Of a DNA stretch of 42,316 nt, positions 15,780 to 23,455 are shown in pieces. The notes beneath the pieces were generated by a model, which had not been told where the DNA came from, ran no database searches, and saw nothing but the letters and a program-made list of their open reading frames with translations. The stretch is from an uncultured Pelagibacteraceae bacterium (GTDB lineage Bacteria; Pseudomonadota; Alphaproteobacteria; Pelagibacterales; Pelagibacteraceae), in NCBI GenBank assembly GCA_902518595.1, contig CABYGR010000006.1:1-42316 (forward strand), given 5' to 3'. Position 1 is the first letter of the stretch; each line of letters opens with the position of its first letter. Position numbers and translations under genes: made by a program.

Positions 15780-16160
15780 ATGGAAAATATAACTAAAAAA
15801 CTTCAGCTAGTTTTACTATCAATAATTCTTTTAAGCACAGTAATTGCTGTAGGAATAGAAATAAAAACAATGTTAATTAATCAGTCAGTCACCTTAGCAG
15901 ACTTGTTACTAATGTTTCTATATTTAGAGGTGATGGCAATGGTAAGAATTTTTTGGGCTCAGCAATCAATAACTATTACTTTACCTCTTCTAATTGCGAT
16001 TACAGCTTTAGCTCGATTTATTATATTGCAGGGAAAAGAAATGGATCCAGCAGCATTGGTTTATGAAGCTATTGCTATAGTTTTAATCGCTGGTGCAATT
16101 GTGATCTTAAGATTAAGACACAGTGATAAATTGGGTCTTAAAAAAAAAAAAAATAAATAA
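15780..16160 (+). CDS. PsiE-like phosphate-starvation-inducible family membrane protein
   Basis: Inner-membrane protein of the PsiE family. It has 126 residues with four hydrophobic segments. The pattern LADLLLMFLYLEVMAMVRIFW near residues 40-60 and the following ALARFIILQGKEMDP match PsiE-like proteins. In E. coli psiE is induced by phosphate starvation, but the molecular function is unknown. The C-terminus is a run of Lys encoded by a 13-base A tract, which could be slippage-prone. It lies 5 bases upstream of the photolyase-like gene and is likely co-transcribed. Confidence 0.82.
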   Translation: MENITKKLQLVLLSIILLSTVIAVGIEIKTMLINQSVTLADLLLMFLYLEVMAMVRIFWAQQSITITLPLLIAITALARFIILQGKEMDPAALVYEAIAIVLIAGAIVILRLRHSDKLGLKKKKNK

Positions 16161-16165
16161 ATTTA

Positions 16166-17308
16166 ATGAACTTTGGGACGTCAAGGGCTTTGGCCATTGA
16201 AAAACTAAACAAATTTATTGAGCAAAATTTATTTGAATATTCAAAATTAAGAAATTTTGATTATGGTCCTAACAATAGATCAAATGTTTCATGTCTTTCA
16301 CCTTATATTACTCATGGAGTAATTTCTGAGTTAGAGATAATTAAAAAATCATTAAGTAAATTTTCATTTTCAAAGAATGAAAAATTTATTCAAGAAGTTT
16401 TATGGAGAACTTATTGGAAAGGTTGGTTAGAATTAAGACCTAATGTTTGGACAGATTACTTAAATGAACTAAAAAAAATTCGTGAAGAATTTATAGATAA
16501 TACTGATTATAAAAAAGCTATTGAAGGAAATACAAATATAGAGTGCTTTAATGAGTGGGTAAATGAATTAAAAGAAAGTAACTATTTACATAATCATGCA
16601 AGAATGTGGTTTGCAAGTATTTGGGTTTTTACTTTAAAACTCCCTTGGCAATTGGGTGCTGAATTTTTTTTGAAACATTTATACGATGGAGATGCTGCAT
16701 CTAACACACTAGGATGGAGATGGGTTGCAGGTATTCAAACACAAGGTAAAAATTATTTAGCTAGTGAATGGAACATTAAAAAATTTACCAACAACAGGTT
16801 TAACAATATCAAACTTAATGAAAATGCCGCTCCAATAACAAGTAATAAAACTTACGCTGCATCAAAATTGCAGTTTAACAATCCACAAAATCTTGAAGAA
16901 AAAAATCTTCTTATTTTTGAGAATAATTTGTCTTTTGAAATAGGTGATTTTAAAGATCAAAAATTTAAAAAGGTTTTTTTAATTTCTAACAAAAATGAAA
17001 ACCGAACTATAGAACTCAGTGAAAAATTAGTAAAATTCAAGTCTCAATTAATTGACGATCAAAAAAAGAGATTAGAAGAAAAATCAATCAATACTGAAAT
17101 TATAGATTTAAGTGAGATACAGAATATTAATGAAACTTCTTACGGTTTATATCCTACAGTTGGTGAAAACCTAGATTTTATAAATACAAATAATTTTAAA
17201 ATAGAATTTCTGTATCGAAAATTAGACCAATTTTCTTGGCAATATTGTAATAAAGGTTTTTTTAATTTTAAAAATTATATTCCAAAAATAATTACAACTT
17301 TTAATTAA
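16166..17308 (+). CDS. Photolyase/cryptochrome-type FAD-binding protein lacking the usual N-terminal antenna domain
   Basis: Contains the helical FAD-binding domain of DNA photolyases and cryptochromes, here at residues 1-220. Typical motifs are ALAIEKLNKFIEQNL, SCLSPYITHGVIS, QEVLWRTYWKGW, HARMWFASIWV and the FAD-site signature DGDAASNTLGWRWVAG. Ordinary photolyases begin with an alpha/beta antenna domain of about 130-200 residues; this protein begins directly with the FAD domain. The remaining 160 residues (about 225-380) look like alternating strands and helices: LLIFENNLSFEIGDF, KVFLISNKN, a charged helix, then INTEIIDLSE. They may be a relocated Rossmann-like domain (inference). A light-driven repair or signalling role is likely but unproven. 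Confidence 0.82.
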   Translation: MNFGTSRALAIEKLNKFIEQNLFEYSKLRNFDYGPNNRSNVSCLSPYITHGVISELEIIKKSLSKFSFSKNEKFIQEVLWRTYWKGWLELRPNVWTDYLNELKKIREEFIDNTDYKKAIEGNTNIECFNEWVNELKESNYLHNHARMWFASIWVFTLKLPWQLGAEFFLKHLYDGDAASNTLGWRWVAGIQTQGKNYLASEWNIKKFTNNRFNNIKLNENAAPITSNKTYAASKLQFNNPQNLEEKNLLIFENNLSFEIGDFKDQKFKKVFLISNKNENRTIELSEKLVKFKSQLIDDQKKRLEEKSINTEIIDLSEIQNINETSYGLYPTVGENLDFINTNNFKIEFLYRKLDQFSWQYCNKGFFNFKNYIPKIITTFN

Positions 17309-17535
17309 AACCACCTAAACATTCCGATAATTCCAGCTGTTGCATAAAAAAATTGTAAAAATAAGATGCCTTTATGGCCTTCTCTATACGCCCAAATTCC
17401 AATTAAAATTGCAGATAGAACTAATAAACAAAAACCAAAAAATTCTATTCCTATATTTAATGCTACAAACAACGAATATAAAATTGCTGTAATGACACCG
17501 GCCCATTCAAATATTTTATTATTCACAATCTTCAT
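17305..17535 (-). CDS. Small membrane protein of unknown function
   Basis: A 76-residue protein with three hydrophobic segments and a C-terminal FATAGIIGMFRWF-like aromatic end. The family was not recognised. Its ATG overlaps the stop of the 48-residue basic gene upstream (ATGA), so it is probably the last gene of the photolyase-DUF2256-amidotransferase operon. It overlaps the stop of the converging photolyase-like gene by four bases. Confidence 0.65.
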   Translation of the reverse strand: MKIVNNKIFEWAGVITAILYSLFVALNIGIEFFGFCLLVLSAILIGIWAYREGHKGILFLQFFYATAGIIGMFRWF

Positions 17536-17678
17536 TCATTTTCTAATTTAAACTTTTTCCTATCATAAATTTTTTTCTTATTTTTTATTATTTTGTTTTT
17601 TAACATTGGTGATCTTAATAATTTAGCTACTGGATTTGTCTTTTTTAACTTTTTTTGTTTTTTTCTTTTCTTACTCAT
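17532..17678 (-). CDS. Short basic protein resembling ribosome-rescue factor ArfA
   Basis: A 48-residue, highly basic protein. It starts with ATG at 17678 inside an ATGA overlap with the amidotransferase stop and ends in another ATGA overlap with the next gene, so translation of all three is probably coupled. The sequence pattern N-P-V-A-K-L-L-x-x-P, then about six residues, then K-N-K-K-K, a Tyr and R-K-K, resembles the conserved core of ArfA (N..A..LL.DP.F....V..NKKGKGSY.RK). ArfA recruits release factor 2 to stalled ribosomes. The glycines of the NKKGKG motif are missing here. The ArfA assignment is my inference; the gene itself is well supported by the overlaps. Confidence 0.6.
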   Translation of the reverse strand: MSKKRKKQKKLKKTNPVAKLLRSPMLKNKIIKNKKKIYDRKKFKLENE

Positions 17679-18394
17679 AAAAGTTTTTTAAAGTTATCAT
17701 ATAAAATTTTTGAATAACTATTCATATCTTTCATATTGTTTTTAGCAGATTGATCAAATTTTTCTAATACTCCCTCTCCAAGTTGATTTTCAAGGACCTT
17801 TTTGTACTCAGGAACGCATCCCCACTCATTCACAGTTGTATCCTTAATTTCTATATGAAATTGAATTCCATAAGCATGATTTTGATATTTAAATATTTGA
17901 TATTTAGTAACTGGAGATGAAGCTAATAGAGTTACGTCTTTATTGTTTTCAATACCCTGAACTTCATAAGAATGCCATTGCAAACTTTTAATTTGGTTTG
18001 GAAATTTAGAAAATAAATTATCATTATCTTTTTCTTTAGAAAAATTAATATCCATAATCCCTATTTCTGCTGGTTGGGATTTAACTACTTTGCCACCAAC
18101 AACTTCACCTAACAATTGGCATCCTAAACAAAAACCCAAATAAGGTTTTTTTAAATCAACAACAAATTCTTTGATTGCTTTTTTTTCCTCAATTAACCAG
18201 GGATAATCTTTTTCCATAAACGTATCCATTGGGCCACCCATACAAAACATCCCATCAAATTTACTAAGATCGCTTGGAATTTTTTCTCCTTCGTCAAGTT
18301 CTATAGTGGTTAAATTTAATCCATCAGCCAACATTAAATCTTTAATGTAGCCAGGATCTTCAATTTTAATGTGTTGAAATACAATTATGTTCAC
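17675..18394 (-). CDS. Class I glutamine amidotransferase-like protein
   Basis: Glutamine amidotransferase domain that hydrolyses glutamine to give ammonia for an unidentified acceptor reaction. It has 239 residues and starts with GTG at 18394. The nucleophile elbow GFCLGC places the catalytic Cys at 89. The catalytic His180 and Glu182 are in YGIQFHIEI, and FCMGGPMD forms the oxyanion-side loop. There is no synthetase domain, so it belongs with stand-alone GMP synthase-like amidotransferases, some of which act on gamma-glutamyl compounds. It follows DUF2256 by five bases in the photolyase operon. Confidence 0.87.
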   Translation of the reverse strand: MNIIVFQHIKIEDPGYIKDLMLADGLNLTTIELDEGEKIPSDLSKFDGMFCMGGPMDTFMEKDYPWLIEEKKAIKEFVVDLKKPYLGFCLGCQLLGEVVGGKVVKSQPAEIGIMDINFSKEKDNDNLFSKFPNQIKSLQWHSYEVQGIENNKDVTLLASSPVTKYQIFKYQNHAYGIQFHIEIKDTTVNEWGCVPEYKKVLENQLGEGVLEKFDQSAKNNMKDMNSYSKILYDNFKKLL

Positions 18395-18399
18395 TAAAA

Positions 18400-18528
18400 T
18401 TAGCTTAGCTTAGAACACTTCTTAGAACAATATTTTACTCTATCCCAATTTAGTTTCCATTTCTTTCGCCAAACAAAAGGTCTTTTGCAAATTGGACAAG
18501 TTTTGGATGGTAAATTTTCTTTTTTCAT
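18400..18528 (-). CDS. DUF2256 zinc-ribbon-like mini-protein
   Basis: A 42-residue protein. Two cysteine pairs, CPIC at 11-14 and CSKKC at 34-38, frame the family signature FVWRKKW followed by WDRVKYC. It probably binds one zinc. Its ATG overlaps the TGA of the photolyase gene by one base (TGATG), so the two are translationally coupled. DUF2256 genes are commonly found next to, or fused to, photolyase/cryptochrome genes of this branch, which matches the arrangement here. The biochemical role is unknown. Confidence 0.9.
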   Translation of the reverse strand: MKKENLPSKTCPICKRPFVWRKKWKLNWDRVKYCSKKCSKLS

Positions 18529-20018
18529 CAAATTGTATTTTGTTTAATAAATTTATCAGCCTCGGATAAAATCAATTTTTTTCTATCCGTTTTCATTTTA
18601 TCAAAAATTCTTACCATCATTGATAGTCTCGGGTTAGTTAAAAAAAATTTTCTGTTTCGATCTATAAATCTCCAATAAAGACCATCCATTGTATTGCACC
18701 ACTCTCCTTTTTTAAAATCCATCATTTTCATAAAATAAGCAGATCCACATATATAAGGTTTGGTTGCAAATATTCCACCATCGCTGAATAATCCCATGCC
18801 ATAAACATTTGGTACCATTACCCAGTCAGAAGAATCTACAAACATTTCCATAAACCAATTATAAACAATAGTTGGTTTAATCTCACAAAGGTTCATGATG
18901 TTAGATAAAATCATTAGTCTTTCAATATGATGGGACCAACCATGGTTTAATGCATTCTTAATGGCATAATCTAATGGTGGCAAACCTGTTGTTCCATCAT
19001 ACCAAGATTTTTTCATTTTTCTATTTTGTTTAAAAAAATTTCTCTTTTCCATTTCATCAGAATAACTTTGATAAATTCCACGCATAAATTCTCTCCAACC
19101 AATTACCTGACGAATGTAACCTTCTAACGAATTTATTCTTATTTTATTTTTTTTATGAAAATCTAAAACTTTTTGAATAATAAATTCAGGGGTTATTAAT
19201 CCTAAATTGATATAGGGACTTAAAGCACTATGGAACAAAATATTATTTTTTTGATTTACAGCATCTTCATAATCACCAAACAAATTTGATTTTTCTTTTA
19301 TAAAAAAATTTAAAAGCTTAACCACATCATCAAATTCTGTTGCTAACCAAAAGTTCTTTGAGCTACCAGGGTGATCTTTAAATAATTTTTCAACAATAGG
19401 TTTTAATTTTTTTGTATGATTGGTTTCATTAACTTTAGGAAGTTTAGGTATTGAAATATCTTTTGGTAATTTATTTCTATTGTCTTCATCAAAACTCCAC
19501 TTACCTCCTATTGGATTTCCATCAGCACCCATTAATATTCCAGATTTTTTACGAACCTCTTTATAAAATGTTGCCATAAATGGTTTTTTTGATTTTGTTA
19601 AATAATTTTTAAATTCATTTCTTGAATTCAAAAACATTGGTGTTTGAATAATATTCCACTCAATTTTTTCCTTTTTTATAAATTGTGAAATTTTTTTTTC
19701 AAAAAATTTATCTTCAACTTCAAAACTAGAAATCTCTTTTATCTTTTTTGAATTAATAATATTTTTTAATTTTTTTAAATAATCGTCCTTAAATTCTTTA
19801 TCTTCAATTTTTAGATATTCTAATTTAAATTTATTTTTCTTTAGTTTATCTGCATGAGATCGCATAGAAGATAAGAATAGTAGTATTTTTTGTTTATGAT
19901 GTTTTTTATAAGTGCATAAACCATTATCTTCTGCCATAAAAAATAGGTGGTCTTTTTTGAAGCGGTCTAGGTATTTTAATGGAAATAATTGATTACCAAG
20001 TATAAAAAATAATTTCAT
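18528..20018 (-). CDS. Cryptochrome/photolyase family protein of the prokaryotic (6-4)/FeS-BCP branch
   Basis: Flavoprotein related to bacterial (6-4) photolyases. It has 496 residues. The N-terminal alpha/beta domain starts KLFFILGNQLFPLKYL and contains MRSHADKLKKNKFKLEY. The FAD domain has GYIRQVIGWREFMRGIY, the Trp-rich end of the (6-4) branch GWSHHIERLMILSN, and PNVYGMGLFSDGGIFATKPY. Members of this branch often carry a 4Fe-4S cluster held by four Cys. Here only three are seen in the C-terminal half (378, 424, 441), and the usual CxxC pair after the KPY motif is absent. It leads an operon with DUF2256. Likely role: light-dependent repair of UV lesions. Confidence 0.85.
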   Translation of the reverse strand: MKLFFILGNQLFPLKYLDRFKKDHLFFMAEDNGLCTYKKHHKQKILLFLSSMRSHADKLKKNKFKLEYLKIEDKEFKDDYLKKLKNIINSKKIKEISSFEVEDKFFEKKISQFIKKEKIEWNIIQTPMFLNSRNEFKNYLTKSKKPFMATFYKEVRKKSGILMGADGNPIGGKWSFDEDNRNKLPKDISIPKLPKVNETNHTKKLKPIVEKLFKDHPGSSKNFWLATEFDDVVKLLNFFIKEKSNLFGDYEDAVNQKNNILFHSALSPYINLGLITPEFIIQKVLDFHKKNKIRINSLEGYIRQVIGWREFMRGIYQSYSDEMEKRNFFKQNRKMKKSWYDGTTGLPPLDYAIKNALNHGWSHHIERLMILSNIMNLCEIKPTIVYNWFMEMFVDSSDWVMVPNVYGMGLFSDGGIFATKPYICGSAYFMKMMDFKKGEWCNTMDGLYWRFIDRNRKFFLTNPRLSMMVRIFDKMKTDRKKLILSEADKFIKQNTI

Positions 20019-20045
20019 AAATAAATATAACTAATAAAAAATTTT

Positions 20046-20756
20046 ATGTCAGAAAAATATCTTATTTTTGGTGCGACAGGATCTATAGGATCAAGTTTAG
20101 CTGAACAATTAAAAAATTCAGGTAATGATATTCATCTAGTAGCAAGAAATGAAACTGAAGTAAGTTCAATTGCTGACAAACTTGATTGTACTTATACTGT
20201 TGCAGATGTTTTAGAAGAGGGGTTTATTGAAAAAGTTAAAGATAATATTACTGATATTAAGGGCTTGGCCTATTGTGTGGGCTCAATAGATTTAAAACCA
20301 TTAAGAATGGTTAGTGAACAAGATTTTAATAGATGTATGAAATTAAATCTTTATTCTGCAGTGGAGGCCATCAAAGGATACCAAGAAAGTTTAAAAAAAA
20401 ATAAAGGTTCTATTGTTTTATTTTCTACAGTTGCTGCTCAAAGAGGTTTTACAAATCATGCTATTATCGCTTCAGCAAAAGCTGCTGTTGAAGGATTAAC
20501 AGTCTCACTAGCTGCAGAATTTGCACCAAATATTAGAGTAAACTGTGTAGCTCCAAGTTTAACAAAATCAAAAATTGCTGAACCTATGTTAAAAAATGTT
20601 ACAATAGCAGAAGGTATAGCAAAAGCTCATCCATTAAAAAGATTAGGTGAAGGAAAAGACTCTGCCTCCCTTGCTAAATTTTTAATTACTGACGATAGTT
20701 CGTGGATTACAGGTCAAATTATTGCAGTTGATGGTGGTAGATCAAAACTATCCTAA
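20046..20756 (+). CDS. SDR-family protein lacking the canonical catalytic Tyr
   Basis: Short-chain dehydrogenase/reductase fold, 236 residues. The nucleotide motif FGATGSIGSSLA lies at 8-19, the central N (Asn101) is present, and the Ser is at 127 in VLFSTVAAQRG. The usual YxxxK motif reads I-I-A-S-A-K: Lys145 is present but the position of the Tyr is Ile141. KAAVEGLTVSLAAEFAPNIRVNCVAPS and the C-terminal SWITGQIIAVDGG are standard. It may be an atypical SDR with altered chemistry or a non-catalytic nucleotide-binding protein. It is divergent from the photolyase gene by 27 bases and one base before the next gene. Confidence 0.85.
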   Translation: MSEKYLIFGATGSIGSSLAEQLKNSGNDIHLVARNETEVSSIADKLDCTYTVADVLEEGFIEKVKDNITDIKGLAYCVGSIDLKPLRMVSEQDFNRCMKLNLYSAVEAIKGYQESLKKNKGSIVLFSTVAAQRGFTNHAIIASAKAAVEGLTVSLAAEFAPNIRVNCVAPSLTKSKIAEPMLKNVTIAEGIAKAHPLKRLGEGKDSASLAKFLITDDSSWITGQIIAVDGGRSKLS

Positions 20757-20757
20757 A

Positions 20758-21822
20758 GTGAAAAAATACTTTTTATTAATAATTATTTTTTTTTTATTTT
20801 TTACTAAAAGTTTCTCAAAAAATTATAAATTTGAAAAAATTGTAAACCTTAATGATCCATGGGGTTCAACTTTTATCAATGATAATGAATTAATAGTTAC
20901 AGAAAAAAGTGGAAAAATTAAAATCATAAATATTAATTCAAAAGAAATTTCAGAAATAAAACATGATCTCAATTTTCTTGAATATGGACAAGGTGGATTA
21001 CTAGATATAATTTATCAGGATGGAACTATCTGGATTTCTTATTCAGAAAATAGAGGTGATTGGAAAGCAAGCACTTCTATTGCAAAAGCTAAATTAAATA
21101 AAAAAGAATTAAATTTTGAAAATATTTTTCAAGCAAATCCACCCATAGACTCTGGTTATCATTTTGGTTCAAGGTTAGCGATTAAAGATGATTATCTTTA
21201 TGCTTCAGTTGGTGAAAGAGGTCAGGGAATGATTGCTCAAGATCCCACAAAACATCCGGGTAGTATTATTAGAATTCATAGAGACGGGAGTATTCCAAAA
21301 GATAATCCCAAATTTAAAGGTAAACAAAATTGGTTGCCAGAGATTTATCAAATAGGAGTTAGAAACCCACAAGGCTTAACTCTTTCACCATATGATGGAA
21401 AGATTTATTTAAGTAACCATGGGGCAAAAGGTGGGGATTGGTTTGGAGAAGTAAAAAAAGGTGAAAATTATGGTTGGAAAATACTGGGGTGGGGTGGGAA
21501 AAACTACTCAGGCACTAAAATTGGGCCAAAATGGAAGCCAGGTTTTACCAAAGCAATTCAATATTGGGTACCATCAATTGCGACGAGTGCAATAACAATT
21601 TACAAAGGAGGTGAGTTTGAGGAGTGGAACGGTCACGCTTTAGTCACTTCCCTTAAAGATAAATCATTAAGAAAGCTAATTTTTGATGATTTATCTAACA
21701 TAAAAGAAGAGATTATTTTTAAAAATAAAATTGGAAGAATTAGAGATATCCAAATACATCCCCGTAGCGGAAAAATTTATTTTTTGGGGGGAGAAGTATT
21801 GTGGGTAATGAAAAAAAGTTAA
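20758..21822 (+). CDS. PQQ-dependent aldose sugar dehydrogenase family (YliI-like)
   Basis: Predicted periplasmic six-bladed beta-propeller of the soluble aldose dehydrogenase (YliI/glucose-sorbosone dehydrogenase) family, which oxidises sugars with PQQ. I choose GTG at 20758 as the start: it follows the SDR stop by one base and gives a clean signal peptide (KKYFLLIIIFFLFFTKSFS). Length is 354 residues. Motifs include NDPWGSTF, YSENRGDWKAST, GSRLAIKDDYLYASVGERG, GVRNPQGLTLSPYDGKIYLSNHG and GENYGWK. PQQ synthesis genes are not in this window, so the cofactor would have to come from elsewhere. Confidence 0.87.
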   Translation: MKKYFLLIIIFFLFFTKSFSKNYKFEKIVNLNDPWGSTFINDNELIVTEKSGKIKIININSKEISEIKHDLNFLEYGQGGLLDIIYQDGTIWISYSENRGDWKASTSIAKAKLNKKELNFENIFQANPPIDSGYHFGSRLAIKDDYLYASVGERGQGMIAQDPTKHPGSIIRIHRDGSIPKDNPKFKGKQNWLPEIYQIGVRNPQGLTLSPYDGKIYLSNHGAKGGDWFGEVKKGENYGWKILGWGGKNYSGTKIGPKWKPGFTKAIQYWVPSIATSAITIYKGGEFEEWNGHALVTSLKDKSLRKLIFDDLSNIKEEIIFKNKIGRIRDIQIHPRSGKIYFLGGEVLWVMKKS

Positions 21823-22067
21823 TTATCTAAAATTTTTTTTTTTGCTTTGTCAAACTCTTCTTCAGTTAAAACTCCATTTTTTAAAAGTTCATTCAATTTA
21901 TTTAGTTCACTAGTCAAATTTTTAGTATCTTCTAAGGAATTTTCATTTTCTAAATTAGATTGATTAGAATTTTTTGCACTAAATCCAGTCATAATAGCTC
22001 TACCACCTAAATAAACTACAAAAATTAAAATAGGTATTATTAATCCCAAGAAAATTATCTTTTCCAT
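21819..22067 (-). CDS. SHOCT-domain small membrane protein
   Basis: An 82-residue protein with one N-terminal membrane helix (about 3-22), an Asn/Ser-rich linker and a C-terminal SHOCT motif: LNKLNELLKNGVLTEEEFDKAKKKIL at 52-78. SHOCT motifs are short oligomerisation-like helices found at protein ends. Its stop overlaps the stop of the converging sugar dehydrogenase gene. Three bases separate it from the upstream small gene. Function unknown. Confidence 0.75.
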   Translation of the reverse strand: MEKIIFLGLIIPILIFVVYLGGRAIMTGFSAKNSNQSNLENENSLEDTKNLTSELNKLNELLKNGVLTEEEFDKAKKKILDN

Positions 22068-22070
22068 AAA

Positions 22071-22274
22071 CTAATCCTCATCTTCCTCTCTCCAATTTTT
22101 TTCATACATTAGCCAAGCTGCATATATTACTGAAAATGTTCCAACAATCATACCATAATCGAATCCCGTCTGTTGATCATATAAGTGCCAACCTAATTGT
22201 GTTGCACCAATAGGTGGAATTGTAAGTATAGCCATAAGAATAGCTATCCTATATGGATATTTTGGTTTTTTCAT
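22071..22274 (-). CDS. Small two-helix membrane protein of unknown function
   Basis: A 67-residue protein with a basic N-terminus (KKPKYPYR), two hydrophobic segments (about 9-27 and 40-56) and an acidic tail (NWREEDED). The family was not recognised. It lies directly upstream of the SHOCT-domain gene on the same strand and 38 bases downstream of folD, so it could be part of either transcript. Confidence 0.6.
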   Translation of the reverse strand: MKKPKYPYRIAILMAILTIPPIGATQLGWHLYDQQTGFDYGMIVGTFSVIYAAWLMYEKNWREEDED

Positions 22275-22312
22275 AAGCTAAGTTTATCAAAAATAACTTA
22301 TAGATTTAAATA

Positions 22313-23158
22313 TTAAATTTGCGATCTTTTGAAACAGTCAATTGTATTTTTTAACAAACAAGCAATTGTCATTGGTCCCACACCACCAGGAACTGGGGTT
22401 AAAGCTTTTGCATTTTTTGAAACTTCATCAAATGCTACATCTCCAACAATTCCTTTATCAGTTTTATTTATACCAACATCAATTACAATTGTATCCTTTT
22501 TAACCCAATCTCCTTTAACAAGTTCTGGAATACCAACTGCTGCAACAATGATATCTGCCTTTAAACATTCAGCTTTCAAATCTTTAGTTTTTGAATGAGT
22601 AATTGTTACAGTGCAGTTTTCTTTTAAAAGAAGTTGTGTCATAGGTTTGCCATTTAAATTCGATCTACCAACTACAACTGCTTTTTTCCCACTTAAATTT
22701 GGTTCAATCTTTTTTATTAACAAATAACACCCCATAGGAGTACAAGGTATTGAACTTTCATACCCTGAAGAAAGATTTCCAACATTCATTGGATGAAAAC
22801 CATCTACATCTTTCAAAGGATTAATTGCTTCAATAATTTTTTTTTTATCGATGTGTTTTGGTAAAGGTAACTGAACCAAAATACCAGATACTGTTGCATT
22901 CTTATTTAATTCATCTATTTTATCTAAAACAACCTTTTCCTCTATACTTTCTGAATACCTTATAATGTCTGATTTAAGCCCAACCTCATTTGCAAATTTT
23001 TCTTTATTTCGAACATAAATTTTACTTGGAGCTAAATCTCCAATTAAAATTACAGTTAGTCCAGGAACCCTATTATATTTTTCTTTTAAATCAGAAACTT
23101 CTTTTTTGAGCTCTTGTCTTAATAATTCAGCTTCTTTTTTACCATCTATTAAAATCAT
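22313..23158 (-). CDS. folD: Bifunctional methylenetetrahydrofolate dehydrogenase/cyclohydrolase FolD
   Basis: Interconverts 5,10-methylene-, methenyl- and 10-formyl-tetrahydrofolate in one-carbon metabolism. It has 281 residues, a normal length. Signature segments are KIYVRNKEKFANEVG with the catalytic Tyr and Lys, SGILVQLPLPKHID, INPLKDVDGFHP, VVGRSNLNGKP for nucleotide binding, and the C-terminal LTPVPGGVGPMTIA. It is followed on the same strand by small membrane-protein genes and preceded by yggT seven bases upstream. Confidence 0.97.
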   Translation of the reverse strand: MILIDGKKEAELLRQELKKEVSDLKEKYNRVPGLTVILIGDLAPSKIYVRNKEKFANEVGLKSDIIRYSESIEEKVVLDKIDELNKNATVSGILVQLPLPKHIDKKKIIEAINPLKDVDGFHPMNVGNLSSGYESSIPCTPMGCYLLIKKIEPNLSGKKAVVVGRSNLNGKPMTQLLLKENCTVTITHSKTKDLKAECLKADIIVAAVGIPELVKGDWVKKDTIVIDVGINKTDKGIVGDVAFDEVSKNAKALTPVPGGVGPMTIACLLKNTIDCFKRSQI

Positions 23159-23164
23159 AAATTT

Positions 23165-23455
23165 TTAGAATATCATTGGCGCAATGTAAATCTTCATACA
23201 CACTTCTATAAACCAAATCAATAGAAGTAAAATTATAGGTGATATATCTAAAGAACCTAAATTTGGCAGGAAACGTCTAATTCTATTTAAAAAAGGATCT
23301 GTTAATCGGTAAGTTAGTTCTAAAACTGAATAAACAAATCTGTTTTGTGTATTTAAAATGTTAAAAGCTATTAACCAGCTGACTATAACATTGGCAATCA
23401 CCACATAAGAATACAATTTTAATATCTGTAAAATTAAATAAAAAATAGCAATCAT
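23165..23455 (-). CDS. YggT family membrane protein
   Basis: A 96-residue protein with two hydrophobic segments. It carries the family pattern LYSYVVIANVIVSWLIAFNILN, then TDPFLNRIRRFLPNLGSLDISPIILLLLI; the P-x-L-x-x-I-R-x-x-P-x-x-G core is diagnostic. YggT-like proteins are associated with envelope or division functions, but the mechanism is unknown. It overlaps the channel gene upstream by four bases. Confidence 0.9.
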   Translation of the reverse strand: MIAIFYLILQILKLYSYVVIANVIVSWLIAFNILNTQNRFVYSVLELTYRLTDPFLNRIRRFLPNLGSLDISPIILLLLIWFIEVCMKIYIAPMIF

